DNA from: Rhea pennata
Lineage: Eukaryota; Chordata; Aves; Rheiformes; Rheidae
Length of the DNA: 64,000 nucleotides
Direction: 5' to 3'
Assembly: GCF_028389875.1 (NCBI RefSeq)
Contig: NC_084682.1
Location: 4,350,001 to 4,414,000 of the forward strand
Shown here: piece by piece, positions 38,501 to 47,900 of the stretch
Numbering within the stretch: position 1 is the stretch's first letter
How the letters are laid out: each line of letters starts with the position of its first letter
The notes under the pieces: model-generated
The model's database searches: none
What the model saw: the letters and a program-made list of their open reading frames with translations, nothing else
Told to the model about the DNA's origin: nothing
Program-made: the position numbers and the translations under genes

Positions 38501-39864
38501 CACCCCGCACCCACCTTTGGCCGTGAACTGCGGCGTCTCCGTGCTGAGGTCCCAGAAGCGGACGGTGGTGTCTCCGGAGCCACTCGCCAGGTACCTGGAC
38601 AGGGAGAAGGGGCCTGGCTCAGCGCGGTGCCTTCAGACGGGGCCGCGGCTGCCGCTGGCGCCCACCGTGCCCCCCGCCCCCAGCCAGACCCTCTTACTTT
38701 CCCGTGGGGCTGAAGGCCACGGAGATGACGGCCTCGGTGTGCCCCTCCAGGGAGCTGGTGCAGCGCGTCACCGCCCGCACCCTGAACACCGCCTGCGGCT
38801 GGTAGATGATGTCGAGCACCTTCTCGGTCTCCAGGGCCTGCCCCGCCAAGGTCTTCTCCAGCGACGCGACGATCTCGGCATCGTGGACGTAGAAGGCCAA
38901 AGGCACCGGCTCATCCTGCGGGAGAGGCGGCAGGAGCCCAGCGCGGGGATCTCGGGGCTGCTGCCGCGGCGCTGGCCGGGCCCGCGGCGGGGGGCGGCCC
39001 GAGGGCCCTCACCTGCTGCAGGAGGGCGTTGCAGACCAGCTGCAGCTTCTCCGGGGTGATGCCGATGGGGACGTCGAAGGGGGAGCCCAGGGGCTCCCCG
39101 GCCTCGTCCCTGAACTGGATCAGGAGCCGCTCCACGTCCTCGCTCAGCGACATGATCTGCAGGACAAGGGGCTCAGGACACCCGCAGGGTCCCCACTGCT
39201 TTGGGGGGGTGCAGAAGGGGCTGGCAGCACCCCAGCCCCAGCCTGGGGACCCCCAAAGTGGGAAGGGGGGGCAAAAGGGTCCCCCAGCCCCAAGCACCCC
39301 CTCTGGGGCCAGCAGCGCCCGGGGCAGCCTGGACCCCCAGCTTGGGGAGAGCAGGAGCAGGACTTGCCCCGGGCAGGGCGATGTCGGGGGGGGGGCAAAC
39401 CCCAGGCACAGGGACCCATGGGGAGGCAGGAGGAGCCACTATGGAGGGAAGCAAGCAGGGACCCCCATGTGGGGGGGGAACCCTATGGGGGAGCGGGCAG
39501 GGGCCCCAATGTTGGGGGGACCCCCTAGGGAAGCAGGCAGGGACCCCGATATGGGGGAGGGGAGGGACCCTATGGGGGAGCAGGCAGTGACCCCAATATG
39601 GGGGGGCAGGCACCCCATAGGGAAGCAGGCAGGGGCCCCTATATGGGAGGGGAGGGACCCCAATGTGGGGGGGAGGGACCCCATAGGGAAGCAGGCAGAG
39701 ACCCCTATATGGGAGGAGAGGGACCCTATGGGGGAGCGGGGGGGGACCCCAATATGGGGGGCAGGCACCCCGTAGGGAAGCAGGCAGGGACCCCCATATG
39801 GGGGGCAGGCACCCCACAGCGAAGCGGGCAGACCCCCGGCCCCGGCCCCGCTCACCGCGGCCAT
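32558..39864 (-). CDS. NLE1: NLE1, Notchless homolog 1, WD40 ribosome-assembly factor (complete; 13 coding exons)
   Basis: NLE1 (yeast Rsa4) binds pre-60S particles in the nucleolus and nucleoplasm. Its N-terminal ubiquitin-like domain is gripped by the MIDAS domain of the AAA ATPase midasin (MDN1), which then pulls it off. It was first named as a Notch-pathway modifier. Coding exons: 39864-39856, 39156-39013, 38915-38698, 38594-38515, 38223-38147, 36881-36784, 35621-35429, 34936-34801, 34398-34352, 34201-33999, 33397-33238, 33145-33075, 32570-32558. They total 1449 nt, 482 residues, close to human (485). The NLE domain is about 10-95, with the acidic ETEKVLD motif (Glu82) that I take to be the midasin contact. 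Eight WD40 blades follow, each with a GH dipeptide. The C-terminus IWRR equals the human one. Confidence 0.97.
33075..33145 (-). CDS. NLE1: NLE1 coding exon 12 (last blade)
   Basis: Encodes residues 456-478: [19 protein letters not shown], then KCLR, plus two bases of Ile479. The donor CGGAT|GTGAGT lies over an in-frame TGA, so failure to splice would end the protein as LRM. Confidence 0.94.
33238..33397 (-). CDS. NLE1: NLE1 coding exon 11 (WD repeat 8)
   Basis: Encodes residues 402-455: [20 protein letters not shown], then [12 protein letters not shown], ending LPGHADE. Phase 0 donor GAG|GTGAGA. Confidence 0.96.
33999..34201 (-). CDS. NLE1: NLE1 coding exon 10 (WD repeats 6-7)
   Basis: Encodes residues 335-401: [19 protein letters not shown], then [20 protein letters not shown] and [14 protein letters not shown]. 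It ends in two bases of Lys402. Confidence 0.96.
34352..34398 (-). CDS. NLE1: NLE1 coding exon 9 (47 nt)
   Basis: Encodes residues 319-334, [16 protein letters not shown], the charged helical linker before the sixth blade, equivalent to human LQELKERALSRYNLVR. Confidence 0.94.
34801..34936 (-). CDS. NLE1: NLE1 coding exon 8 (WD repeat 5)
   Basis: Encodes residues 274-318: [20 protein letters not shown], then [19 protein letters not shown]. The donor used is CCC|GTGAGT, because only this one joins in frame to [17 protein letters not shown] competing GTGAGC donor lies 13 nt upstream. Confidence 0.93.
35429..35621 (-). CDS. NLE1: NLE1 coding exon 7 (WD repeats 3-4)
   Basis: Encodes residues 209-273: [19 protein letters not shown] and [20 protein letters not shown], ending IKVWRSQD. 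Donor GAC|GTGAGT, phase 0. Confidence 0.96.
36535..36640 (+). repeat. MIR-like ancient SINE relic
   Basis: TTTACAGACAGAGAGGGAAA, then CTGAGGCACGGACC and GAAGCTGGGACTG, follow the MIR core and 3' consensus. It lies in NLE1 intron 6 and is antisense to the gene. Judged by eye. Confidence 0.6.
36784..36881 (-). CDS. NLE1: NLE1 coding exon 6 (WD repeats 2-3)
   Basis: Encodes residues 177-208: [20 protein letters not shown], then [12 protein letters not shown]. It ends in two bases of Ile209. Donor CAT|GTAAGT. Confidence 0.95.
37380..38146. other. CpG-dense block inside NLE1 intron 5
   Basis: About 770 bases of CpG-rich sequence (many CGCG, GCGCC and CCCGC words) adjoin exon 5. Long overlapping open frames on both strands (up to 254 codons) come from the composition and match no family. 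It could be an alternative promoter or simply high-GC avian intron. Confidence 0.6.
38147..38223 (-). CDS. NLE1: NLE1 coding exon 5 (WD repeat 2)
   Basis: Encodes residues 151-176: [20 protein letters not shown], then GCKNGQ. Acceptor CGCCAG, donor CAG|GTACGT. Confidence 0.95.
38515..38594 (-). CDS. NLE1: NLE1 coding exon 4 (WD repeat 1)
   Basis: Encodes residues 124-150: [19 protein letters not shown], then TPQFTAK, completing the first blade. Donor AAAG|GTGGGT. Confidence 0.95.
38698..38915 (-). CDS. NLE1: NLE1 coding exon 3 (NLE domain end, first WD blade)
   Basis: Encodes residues 52-123: [25 protein letters not shown], and the first propeller strand [17 protein letters not shown]. It ends in two bases of Lys124, completed by exon 4. 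Confidence 0.96.
39013..39156 (-). CDS. NLE1: NLE1 coding exon 2 (NLE domain, first half)
   Basis: Encodes residues 4-51: [18 protein letters not shown], then [20 protein letters not shown]. This is the first part of the ubiquitin-like NLE domain. Acceptor CCTGCAG, donor CAG|GTGAGG. Confidence 0.96.
39435..39835. repeat. G/C-skewed minisatellite in NLE1 intron 1
   Basis: The words AGCAGGCAG or AGCGGGCAG mark units at 39450, 39492, 39532, 39579, 39624, 39690, 39779 and 39823. Spacing is about 40-47 bp, plus a longer 66-bp unit and one degenerate unit. Between them alternate GGGACCCC(C)ATATGGGGG and CACCCCATAGGGA. Each unit carries G runs on both strands. It begins about 20 bp inside the exon 1 donor. 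Confidence 0.93.
39856..39864 (-). CDS. NLE1: NLE1 coding exon 1 (3 codons)
   Basis: ATG GCC GCG (Met-Ala-Ala) followed by the donor GTGAGC. The MAA start matches the mammalian protein and reads in phase into exon 2. A second in-frame Met at residue 5 could be a later start. Confidence 0.8.
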
Positions 39865-39874
39865 GTGCGGGCGC

Positions 39875-39888
39875 GGCCCACGTGGGCC
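39875..39888. promoter_or_regulatory. NLE1: Palindromic E-box (GGCCCACGTGGGCC)
   Basis: A perfect 14-bp palindrome centred on CACGTG, the canonical MYC/MAX/USF site, 11 bp upstream of the NLE1 ATG. An ETS-type CCGGAAGC overlaps its edge at 39887-39894. Confidence 0.65.
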
Positions 39889-39904
39889 GGAAGCGGCGCC
39901 TCCC

Positions 39905-39926
39905 GGGGGGGGGGGGGGGGGGGGGG
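39905..39926. repeat. Homopolymer run of 22 G
   Basis: An unbroken G run on the plus strand (C run on the NLE1 transcript strand), 41-62 bp upstream of the NLE1 ATG. Confidence 0.97.
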
Positions 39927-40547
39927 AGGCGCCGCCGCCGCGCTGCTGCCCCCTGGCGGCCGGCGGTGGCGAGTCGCGCCGAGCGCCGCAGGTTCGAGGC
40001 TGCTGTCGGCGAGTTTCGCCCCGCACCCGCGGATTTTCGGCTGTAAGTCCAGGGAGGAGACTCTTCCCGCGGCCGCAGCACTCGAGGAAGAGGCCAACAG
40101 ACGCCAAAGGGATAGTCTGCCCCGCTCCAGTTTAGAGGAATGCCACGCCAAGCCCTTCTCCCCGCCAGCACGGTCTGTGCTCGAAGCCTCGAGCCCGCTA
40201 TGAAGATATAACGCACCAAGCAGCAAGTTCAGCATCGCCCGTCGCAGCCTCCCTCCTCCTCCCCGAGCGCAGAGGAGCTCCTTCCTGCGGAGGACGTGCC
40301 CGGGTGGCGGGTGGGAGGCAGCACCCACCCGTGGCGTACCACCCTCCCGGGCGCCACCACCACCGCTCCAGCGCAGAGCTGAGCTCGGCGCCGCTGACCT
40401 TCCCTTCCACTAGGATCACGATTCTAGGAAATCTAGGCAAATCTATCAGACAGCTGTTTCAGGGGTTTACTTCTATGAACCTATGAGAGCGCCATTAAAA
40501 AAAAATAGGTTAATCCAACCCCATCAAAACAGAAAATTGACACAAAT

Positions 40548-40553
40548 TTTAAT
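40548..40553 (-). terminator. AKAP10: Distal AKAP10 poly(A) signal (ATTAAA)
   Basis: The minus strand reads ATTAAA at the point where the AT-rich AKAP10 3' flank meets the GC-rich NLE1 promoter. Use of it would give a 3' UTR of about 1.4 kb. Prediction from motif and composition only. Confidence 0.4.
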
Positions 40554-41894
40554 ATTCATATATTTTAAATCAAAACACAATTAAATATAGTATGTTTTAA
40601 GTACATGAATACTTGGGCATGAGAGAAATAAGAGGTGGTACATAGTACCAAAAACCTATACACAGCCTTTTTGCTTCTTTTCATAGATAATAGTGTATCT
40701 CTATACAATCAAATATTGCAACAGAATAACACTTGCTAGTCAATCAAGGTACTTTGAACATTGGAGATGATTTAGTTCTTTATAAAGTGATTTTTTTGCA
40801 CAAGTTTGAGGAAAAAAGCAATCATAAGAGTAGAATAAAAAACCCCCAAAGAAGTGTTGTATACTAAAAAAGGCAACAAGAACATAATGGAGTGACACAC
40901 TGAGTACTTCAGCTACTCTGTAAAAAATCAATTCACAAGAAAAAATACAGGTGCTGTGTCACACAGTGGCTTTTTACTTAAATTAAAGGTTATGCAAGTT
41001 TCGAGTGTTGTCAATGTCAGGGAAAAGAAAGCCAGAGGTCATTAAAATTATTTTTCTTTATAAACCAAACATCTGGAACTAGATACTATGTTGGTTTGAG
41101 GACAACAAGCTATGGAGCATGGCAGTAATACATGGCAGCAATTACTTTTTTCCTTGGTGTGGAATGAAGAGGAAAGAAAATGGAGCAGTTTACTGGGTAC
41201 AATCTCCTCAAAGTGCGGGCTGCATCGGGAGCTGTGGCTCAGGAGCGGGGGGTTGCACGAGCGCAAGATGGGCTTGCAAGTCTGCTGTGTGTTAGAAGCA
41301 GAGAATGTGTTTATGCATGTGTAAGAGCTTGACAAGGAAAAGTTACACTGTCCAGGTTTCGCTCCTCATCATTCTATGCTCCCTTCAAAGTTAATGTAAT
41401 TATGAAGTAAAATACATTTATCTTACAGTTGAATACTCTTCTATTTCAAGTAAGGAAAAATAAAACTTAGAACTTTTAAGGTCATTCACTGCCAATGAAT
41501 TCACAGCTTCAGGTTCATTTCTCTCCAACAGCCAAGTGTCAGGGAGACATCCCATGGCCTTTGCAATTGTGTGTTTAAAAATTACAAGTAGTAGAACTAG
41601 AAACTACAGCAAAACCTTCCCCTCCTTGGTGTGGCTTGTGTCCCATTCCAGATATTTTGCTTAAAAGTCTTTTTGAGACAGGGTCAAGTATTTGTGAAGT
41701 TGATCACAGTTTCTCAGTGACACATTCATAAACTGTGTCTTCATCCCTTCAAAAACCATCATTACTGTGAATGCTGTATACAACAAGAAAACGTGTTCCT
41801 TTGCTCTCTACAGTGCAGGTACAGGATTGCTTCTTTTTAATTCTTCCTTATAAATGAGGGAGATATCGGCGGTATGTAGTAACAGTGCTTTGCT

Positions 41895-41900
41895 TTTATT
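41895..41900 (-). terminator. AKAP10: Proximal AKAP10 poly(A) signal (AATAAA)
   Basis: A canonical AATAAA on the minus strand 85 nt after the stop codon would give a very short 3' UTR. Conservation of use is unknown. Confidence 0.35.
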
Positions 41901-41984
41901 GGCTGTGTTAAAGAATCCACCAAAATGGAAAGTTCACTCATTTTCAAAGCAGAAAATTAGACTTCCTGTTCTGGCATTTAAAAA

Positions 41985-41990
41985 TCATAG
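41985..41990 (-). CDS. AKAP10: AKAP10 coding exon 15 (Leu-stop) and start of 3' UTR
   Basis: After a strong pyrimidine tract and acceptor (TCTTTTTCCAG) the exon reads CTA TGA, that is Leu640 and stop. This supplies the last residue of the VTKL PDZ ligand and matches human, where the protein ends STKL. The position rests on the acceptor and the expected residue. Confidence 0.8.
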   Translation of the reverse strand, partial: L

Positions 41991-44900
41991 CTGGAAAAAG
42001 AAAAACAGAGTTAGAGATCATTTTACCCTAAAAAACAAAAGGCAATCACTCAATAGAAAGATATTTTGTGTTTGCAAATATTGAAAGCCAGGGAAGCTGA
42101 TGAGTTTGGGAAGGGGAAAAAAAAAAGAGACAGACAGACAAACCAAATAAAAACACTCGCTCCCCTCTTCTCCCAACCAGACCCCCACACAACAAACTTC
42201 AGCTTTCCCATTCCTGTAGTTATGTTTGCTTAATTGAATCCAGAGCGTGTTCAACCACTTAAATTCTAAATACAGTGCTGAGTGACCTTCTCAATTGCAG
42301 CCAAGCAATTAAGTGAAGTTATTATACAAGTCTTTTAAACATAGGTACTCTAGAAACATGAGAACAGTCACATAGTGAAATTATGGACCCGTTAGTTCAG
42401 GCATATCACTGGGTTTTGGTACATGTTTACTTTCCTTAACTAAGGAAAGTGCAATTTTTTTTTTTTTGTAATTGATATTAGAGATCTGAGAGCTAAGAGC
42501 ACCAGATTATTAACTGGTAAACTGCTGTCTTCATTTCTTCATATATGCAATGTTAACTACTGCATCACAACTGTTATGCTACAAAACACGCAGACTTGTA
42601 CAACAAAGTCACTAAGCATAACGCTGAAGTGCTAGCCTATCAACAGGGCTATCATATAATTCTTTAAACAGTGTAGACATAGCACAGCATAAACTTAGCA
42701 CATCCAACAAGACAACCTTCTAGCTCTTAAGTAACTTTCAGTGTTACTTTAGGCAAATACACTACCATTCATTAACACGAAACAGCAAGTGTAAACTTAA
42801 ACAACAAATCACAGTATTGATCCTGCACTATAAATCACTCTTAACTAATAAGCAGTTTATAAAGACTATAAAGGAACAAAGACAATTTTAAGACTTGTAC
42901 AGAAGTACCACTACAGGTATCTGTCAAGAAATTCCAACCACACCATTTGTAGGCTGAAATAACTCCAACCTTTGCTGGAAATCCTGTCATGCTACTAACC
43001 TGAACTCATACTAGTGTGGGTTTCAGATAAACTAGGAAAGCAACCAAAAGCTCTACTCCTCCCACAGTTTAGCTTAAGTCAGAGAGTAAGGGCACACAGC
43101 CTTTCTACCCTCTTACCTTTGTAACCTTCTCCAAATGCTGCTCACATTGTGCCTGCTGCATGACATCATTGACTATCATCTTTGCTATCCTCCAAGCCAT
43201 CTCTTCTTGAGCCTGCCATAGGAAAAAACATCCCAAGTATAGGTAGTTTGGGGTTCTTAAAACTACAATACAGTGCTCTCAGCATAACTCACAAGCTAAA
43301 CCTTACAGACATGGTTAACCTTCAAAACTCTGACTTGTAGTAAACATATCTTCTCTTGATGAAAATGCAGCTGGTTTCCAAATACAGTGTTCGCTCCAAT
43401 TAATGTGAGTACTTAAGTAGTACTCAGTTTGATCCAATTTCCAAGACAGTCAGCGAAGTCCTTCAGACCACCACCTTGACTGGTCTATTTTAATAACTAA
43501 CACACAGTTCCCTATTACATTGGTTAAAATATCAAACACTCTGCCAAAGTGCTCCTTGGCAAAGAACAAACTGGTTTCACAAGTGTATGCAATTCAATTA
43601 TATTTAGCATGTAGAGACTGATAGTTCAGAAAGATACTCAGAGAAAACAGCCAGGATTAAGAACCTGAACACTCAATTTCCCTAACTGGAATTGGAAGCA
43701 ATCACAAGGACAACATAAAAAGGACACACCTCATCTGTGTTTCCTTGAACCCATTTCTTCATTGCTTGTGAAAACATGGACCCTAGTTGAGATAAACAGC
43801 AAACAAGGTGTATTAGCAAACTCAGCAGCACATCTTATTTCTCTTCTCTATAAACATGTACTTGCTTCTGTCCTGAAGGGTTTGTGCTGCTAGCACTAGA
43901 GAACACAGAAGAGTGGCATCGAAGATGAAGGATTACCAGGATTCATGGTTCACTAGGCACTGAGCCCAGACCATTCTTTCCCAGCAACCAGACTCAAAAA
44001 GCAGCGTTAACTGCAGACTTCAAAGTGGGTAGGAAGCATGTAGAGAACTGAAGTTTTTTCATCTTGAGATCAAATCCTTGAAGGTTTGACCATGAGCTCA
44101 ACTGCTAGCAGCTTTCATCCCTGCCAGGTTCCATTGACAATTCCAACTCCCACAGGAGCGCATACCCTCAAGAATCCAGCTGGACCAGAAGAAGCAGGAT
44201 TTGGCTACAGAACTGAGTCACAGACAGGTTTTGCCTCAGTACAGGATGATCTCCTAAGCATCTCTATTTGGCTTAAAACAGATCTAGAAAGAGTCAAGAG
44301 TTTTGCTTATCCTGGCTGAAGCAAGAAATAGGGCAGTTCTGTAGATGCTTACAGAAACTGAGAGAAAAAGGAAAGCAAACCTTTTGATTTCTTGACATCA
44401 GGCTCTGGTTCAGACTCTCTGATGAACTGTCCCAGATCACTGACTCGTCCAAACGTCATCTTCCTGAAGAGAGAAGTAGCAAAAACCAACGAACCACACA
44501 GAAAAACACACCCACCCACACAGGTTACCAAGAGAACTTCAGCACTACGGAAAGTTATCGGTCAGCAAAATAAACATCTCACTACAATAACGACTCTTAG
44601 TGTCAGAAAAACTGGAATTTTACCAATTATTACCCTTCCCACCTAAAATGGATATATTGGGAAAAGCTTCCTGCTCCTCACGTTTATCTGAATTCTAAGC
44701 ATATCTTAAAAATATGTCTAGAAACTGAAAGTTGGCAAGCACTTCAATGACTCAATCATGTAATATCAAAAGGCAGTGCAAACAAGTGCTCTACAGTATC
44801 ACAGAAACATTTCATGAAGGACCAACCAATTTACAGTACTTGAAAGCACAGCAGACTGGTATGCAGTAGAAGAGCAAGGTAGCTAGAGAAACAAAGAATT

Positions 44901-47900
44901 TCTGTTTGAGATCCACAGAGCAGAAGAGCTTCATATCAAAGAGCAACTTAAGAAACAGAAGAATAGCTGTGCAATCTGCTAATGAAATGAAGTACAAGCT
45001 CTTCTTTATATGGGGGCAGGGAGAAATAAATGCTGTATATTACAGTATCAAAGTCTTCCAAGCTTGTTCTTCCCTATTCCAAACAAACAGGAACTACTAG
45101 TTGTATTTTGGAACCACAGAGGAATAAAATATCTAAAAGAAAAAGAAAAACATTTGGAAATATTTTTCTGACTGCTGTTCTCATTAGAGAAACATTCACC
45201 ATGACACTGGTGTTAAACTGCACTATTGAAAAAAAAGAAACTTAAGTATTAAGACATGTTCTAAGATTGCAACATCTTGCATTATGTGCACTCTCAATGC
45301 AGAAGGACACAACAAAAATGAAACAGGTGAAACATACTGGAAAGAATGAGATACACTGAACGAACCTTACCCTGCATATGTTCGTTGATACAAAGATTCT
45401 GGATCCAGACTTGCAGCATCTACAATTATTGCTTCATCAAAATTTTTCAGGATTTTAACATTAGCCTTTTTGACATTGGACTACAAACAAAAATTCTAAT
45501 TAGTGCCCAATGCAGACAACTAGTCGCTTCTTAACAAAGTTGCTATTTTAGTGCTTTTACAGTTCGATAAATCTCGAAGTCTCTATGCAAGCATAAAAGA
45601 ATGTAGAGAACTTCTACACATATGGTGAATTCCTAACTCAGTATGACATTGTTTTCAAACAGAAGATGATAAAGTTACATGAACAGAGCCAAACACACAA
45701 TGTACAGGTCAGCATACATATATGTAGAGACTGCTGTCTAAGCAGTATCAATTCACTAGATCTGTGTGTGCATGCAAATTATTTGCTTCTGAGTGCCTAA
45801 CACTGAGCTACCTCAAAAGCAGCAGCAACTGCACTCATCCCTGTCTCGTACTTGGTAAGCAGCTCCCATGAAACACACTGTGCTGCCCCATACAGAGAGA
45901 ACATGCATTTACCTTTTGGTCTACAGTATTTGCATAAGATTGCGAAAAACAAAAAAGAAAATCAAGGAAACATTGAGCAACAGCAGGGAGCGCACAAAAG
46001 CATAGCAATCTATTAGCACCTTAACTTGGAACAGAAACACTAATGGGAGCTGCCTTGTGAAGTCCTCTCCTGTTGGTCTGCACTAAGTGCTATTCTTTAT
46101 TAAAAAAAAAAAAAAAAAGAAATACACAGAGACCTGGTGACCCTTCTAGGCAGATAAGTAGGACACCACAAAAAATGCAGCACTTTGTTTCTAAACAGTC
46201 CAAACAAACCAAATCCCAGAAGTTTTTCCTGTTCAGGCTAACAGACATCAGGATTTTTCCATGACAGTCAGAACACAGATTTTATCCCCCCCTTCACAAC
46301 TTTATTAGAAGGTATATAAAAAAAATAAAAAATAAAAACAGGTAATAAATAAAAGCAGGTAATACAGCTTCCATGTTGCTTGAAACACAAAGTCAGTATT
46401 GTTGATCTAGATACTATAATTTAAAACTCATGGTAGCATTGTAGCCTTCAATAAAAGCAATTCAGCTGAAGGAAGTTTTGCTTAGCTTTTCTACTCTCAG
46501 CTGGGCTTGACAGACTGAACCAGCGACAGATAAACTAGAATCCATTTATCCTCTCCCTCTTCCACGTTGGCATTAAATAAAACTAGAATTTTTGGAACAG
46601 ACAACTGTTAAAAATGCATCTCTGTCATTATGTGGATGATTTCATATCAAAGTGCTCTGCTGCCCATTTCTGAAGCCAGGCCCGCAGGTGAACAAAGCTC
46701 TCAAAGTGGCATCATGAAGGAGATTAAGAACGATGCTGACCAGAGAACTGCACAAAGTTTATACACAGTGGCCACCTCTCAATGACCCTGGAAAGGTGAG
46801 AGAGCCAAAGGGGACCAGTTACATACTCGTTTCTACATAGCACAGTGGAGAAGCAGCCACACAGCTCTAATCATGCTTAATAAATGATGAGAAAGCTCTC
46901 TGCTTTACCTAGCAATGGACATTTAAGTCTTTATTCCAGCTTTACATCAAACTATACGTATACAAGCAAAATTCAGATATTGTCCCCAGAATGCTGCATC
47001 TCAGTGTAATACAGTAAACAGAGCCCTCTTTTGGGAGGGTCGGGAGTCCGGCCATTTTCTATTAGACTAACATGACTAACTTGAGGTCCACAGTATGGAA
47101 AAATCTGCCGAGACAAACTTGTGAACACCAGCTGATCAGATATTAACTGTCACTGCTCTATGCATGAGTAGAGGACTTCTACCCTGAAGAGTCCGCTCAG
47201 TTCTAGGGTTTAAAGTCTGACGCTTCAATGGAATTGAGCACATAATTTACATACTTCTATTTAAATTCTACAGCATATTCACAATGTCAGCTTCTGCCTA
47301 AAAGGTATAACTCCTGCCTAAAGATGTATTAAATAAAAAAAAATATATAAAAAAGCAACCTTATTTCTAATGAAAAGTATTCTTAAATGTTGTAGTACTG
47401 TAAGCCAGTCTTCAGCTAACATTAATAGTTTAATTCCTTGAATCAAAGTTCTGTTTTTAATAGAAGTGGTAAAAGACCTCAGGTACGGAAAATAACTTCA
47501 ATAAATATTATTTGGCATAGAAATCAATAGCAAGTAGATCAAATGTGTCCTAGAAGTGAAATGAGAAGCTTAAAATTACAAGATGATGTTTCCTTAAAAG
47601 GTAAAAACTTTGATTTCAACATAGAAAAGTGACTGCCCTATTTATCAGAACAGAATCAAAACAAGTAACTCTTACCTGGGAGGCAGAGCCATCAGGGCCC
47701 CCCATCTGAGAATCGCTATCAGGAATGCTACTGGGGCCTTGAATATTCAGTGCAATATTCCCTCCTGGAAATTCATCTCCTCGTACTGAATGGATGAGAT
47801 CATTCAAGTATTTGTAATAAAGGTTGCTGGACAAGAAACCAGGTAAAAAAACCTAGAAGACAAAAGAACGAGTCCTCTTTAATCAACAAAGCCAATCTGC

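Larger units (their letters stand above)
39865..40500 (-). promoter_or_regulatory. NLE1: NLE1 promoter and 5' UTR; AKAP10-NLE1 intergenic gap
   Basis: CpG-rich up to about 40,400, then an abrupt change to AT-rich AKAP10 3' UTR sequence. It holds a palindromic E-box, an overlapping ETS-type CCGGAAGC and a 22-nt G run, all within 65 bp of the NLE1 ATG. No TATA element is obvious. The gap to AKAP10 is only a few hundred bases if the distal AKAP10 poly(A) signal is used. Confidence 0.75.

Noticed and set aside
39173..40219. Long open frames with repeating peptides across the NLE1 intron 1 minisatellite (348 codons minus, 248 codons plus)
   Set aside because: The repeated peptides simply translate the tandem DNA repeat; frames exist on both strands, cross exon-intron boundaries and include promoter sequence.
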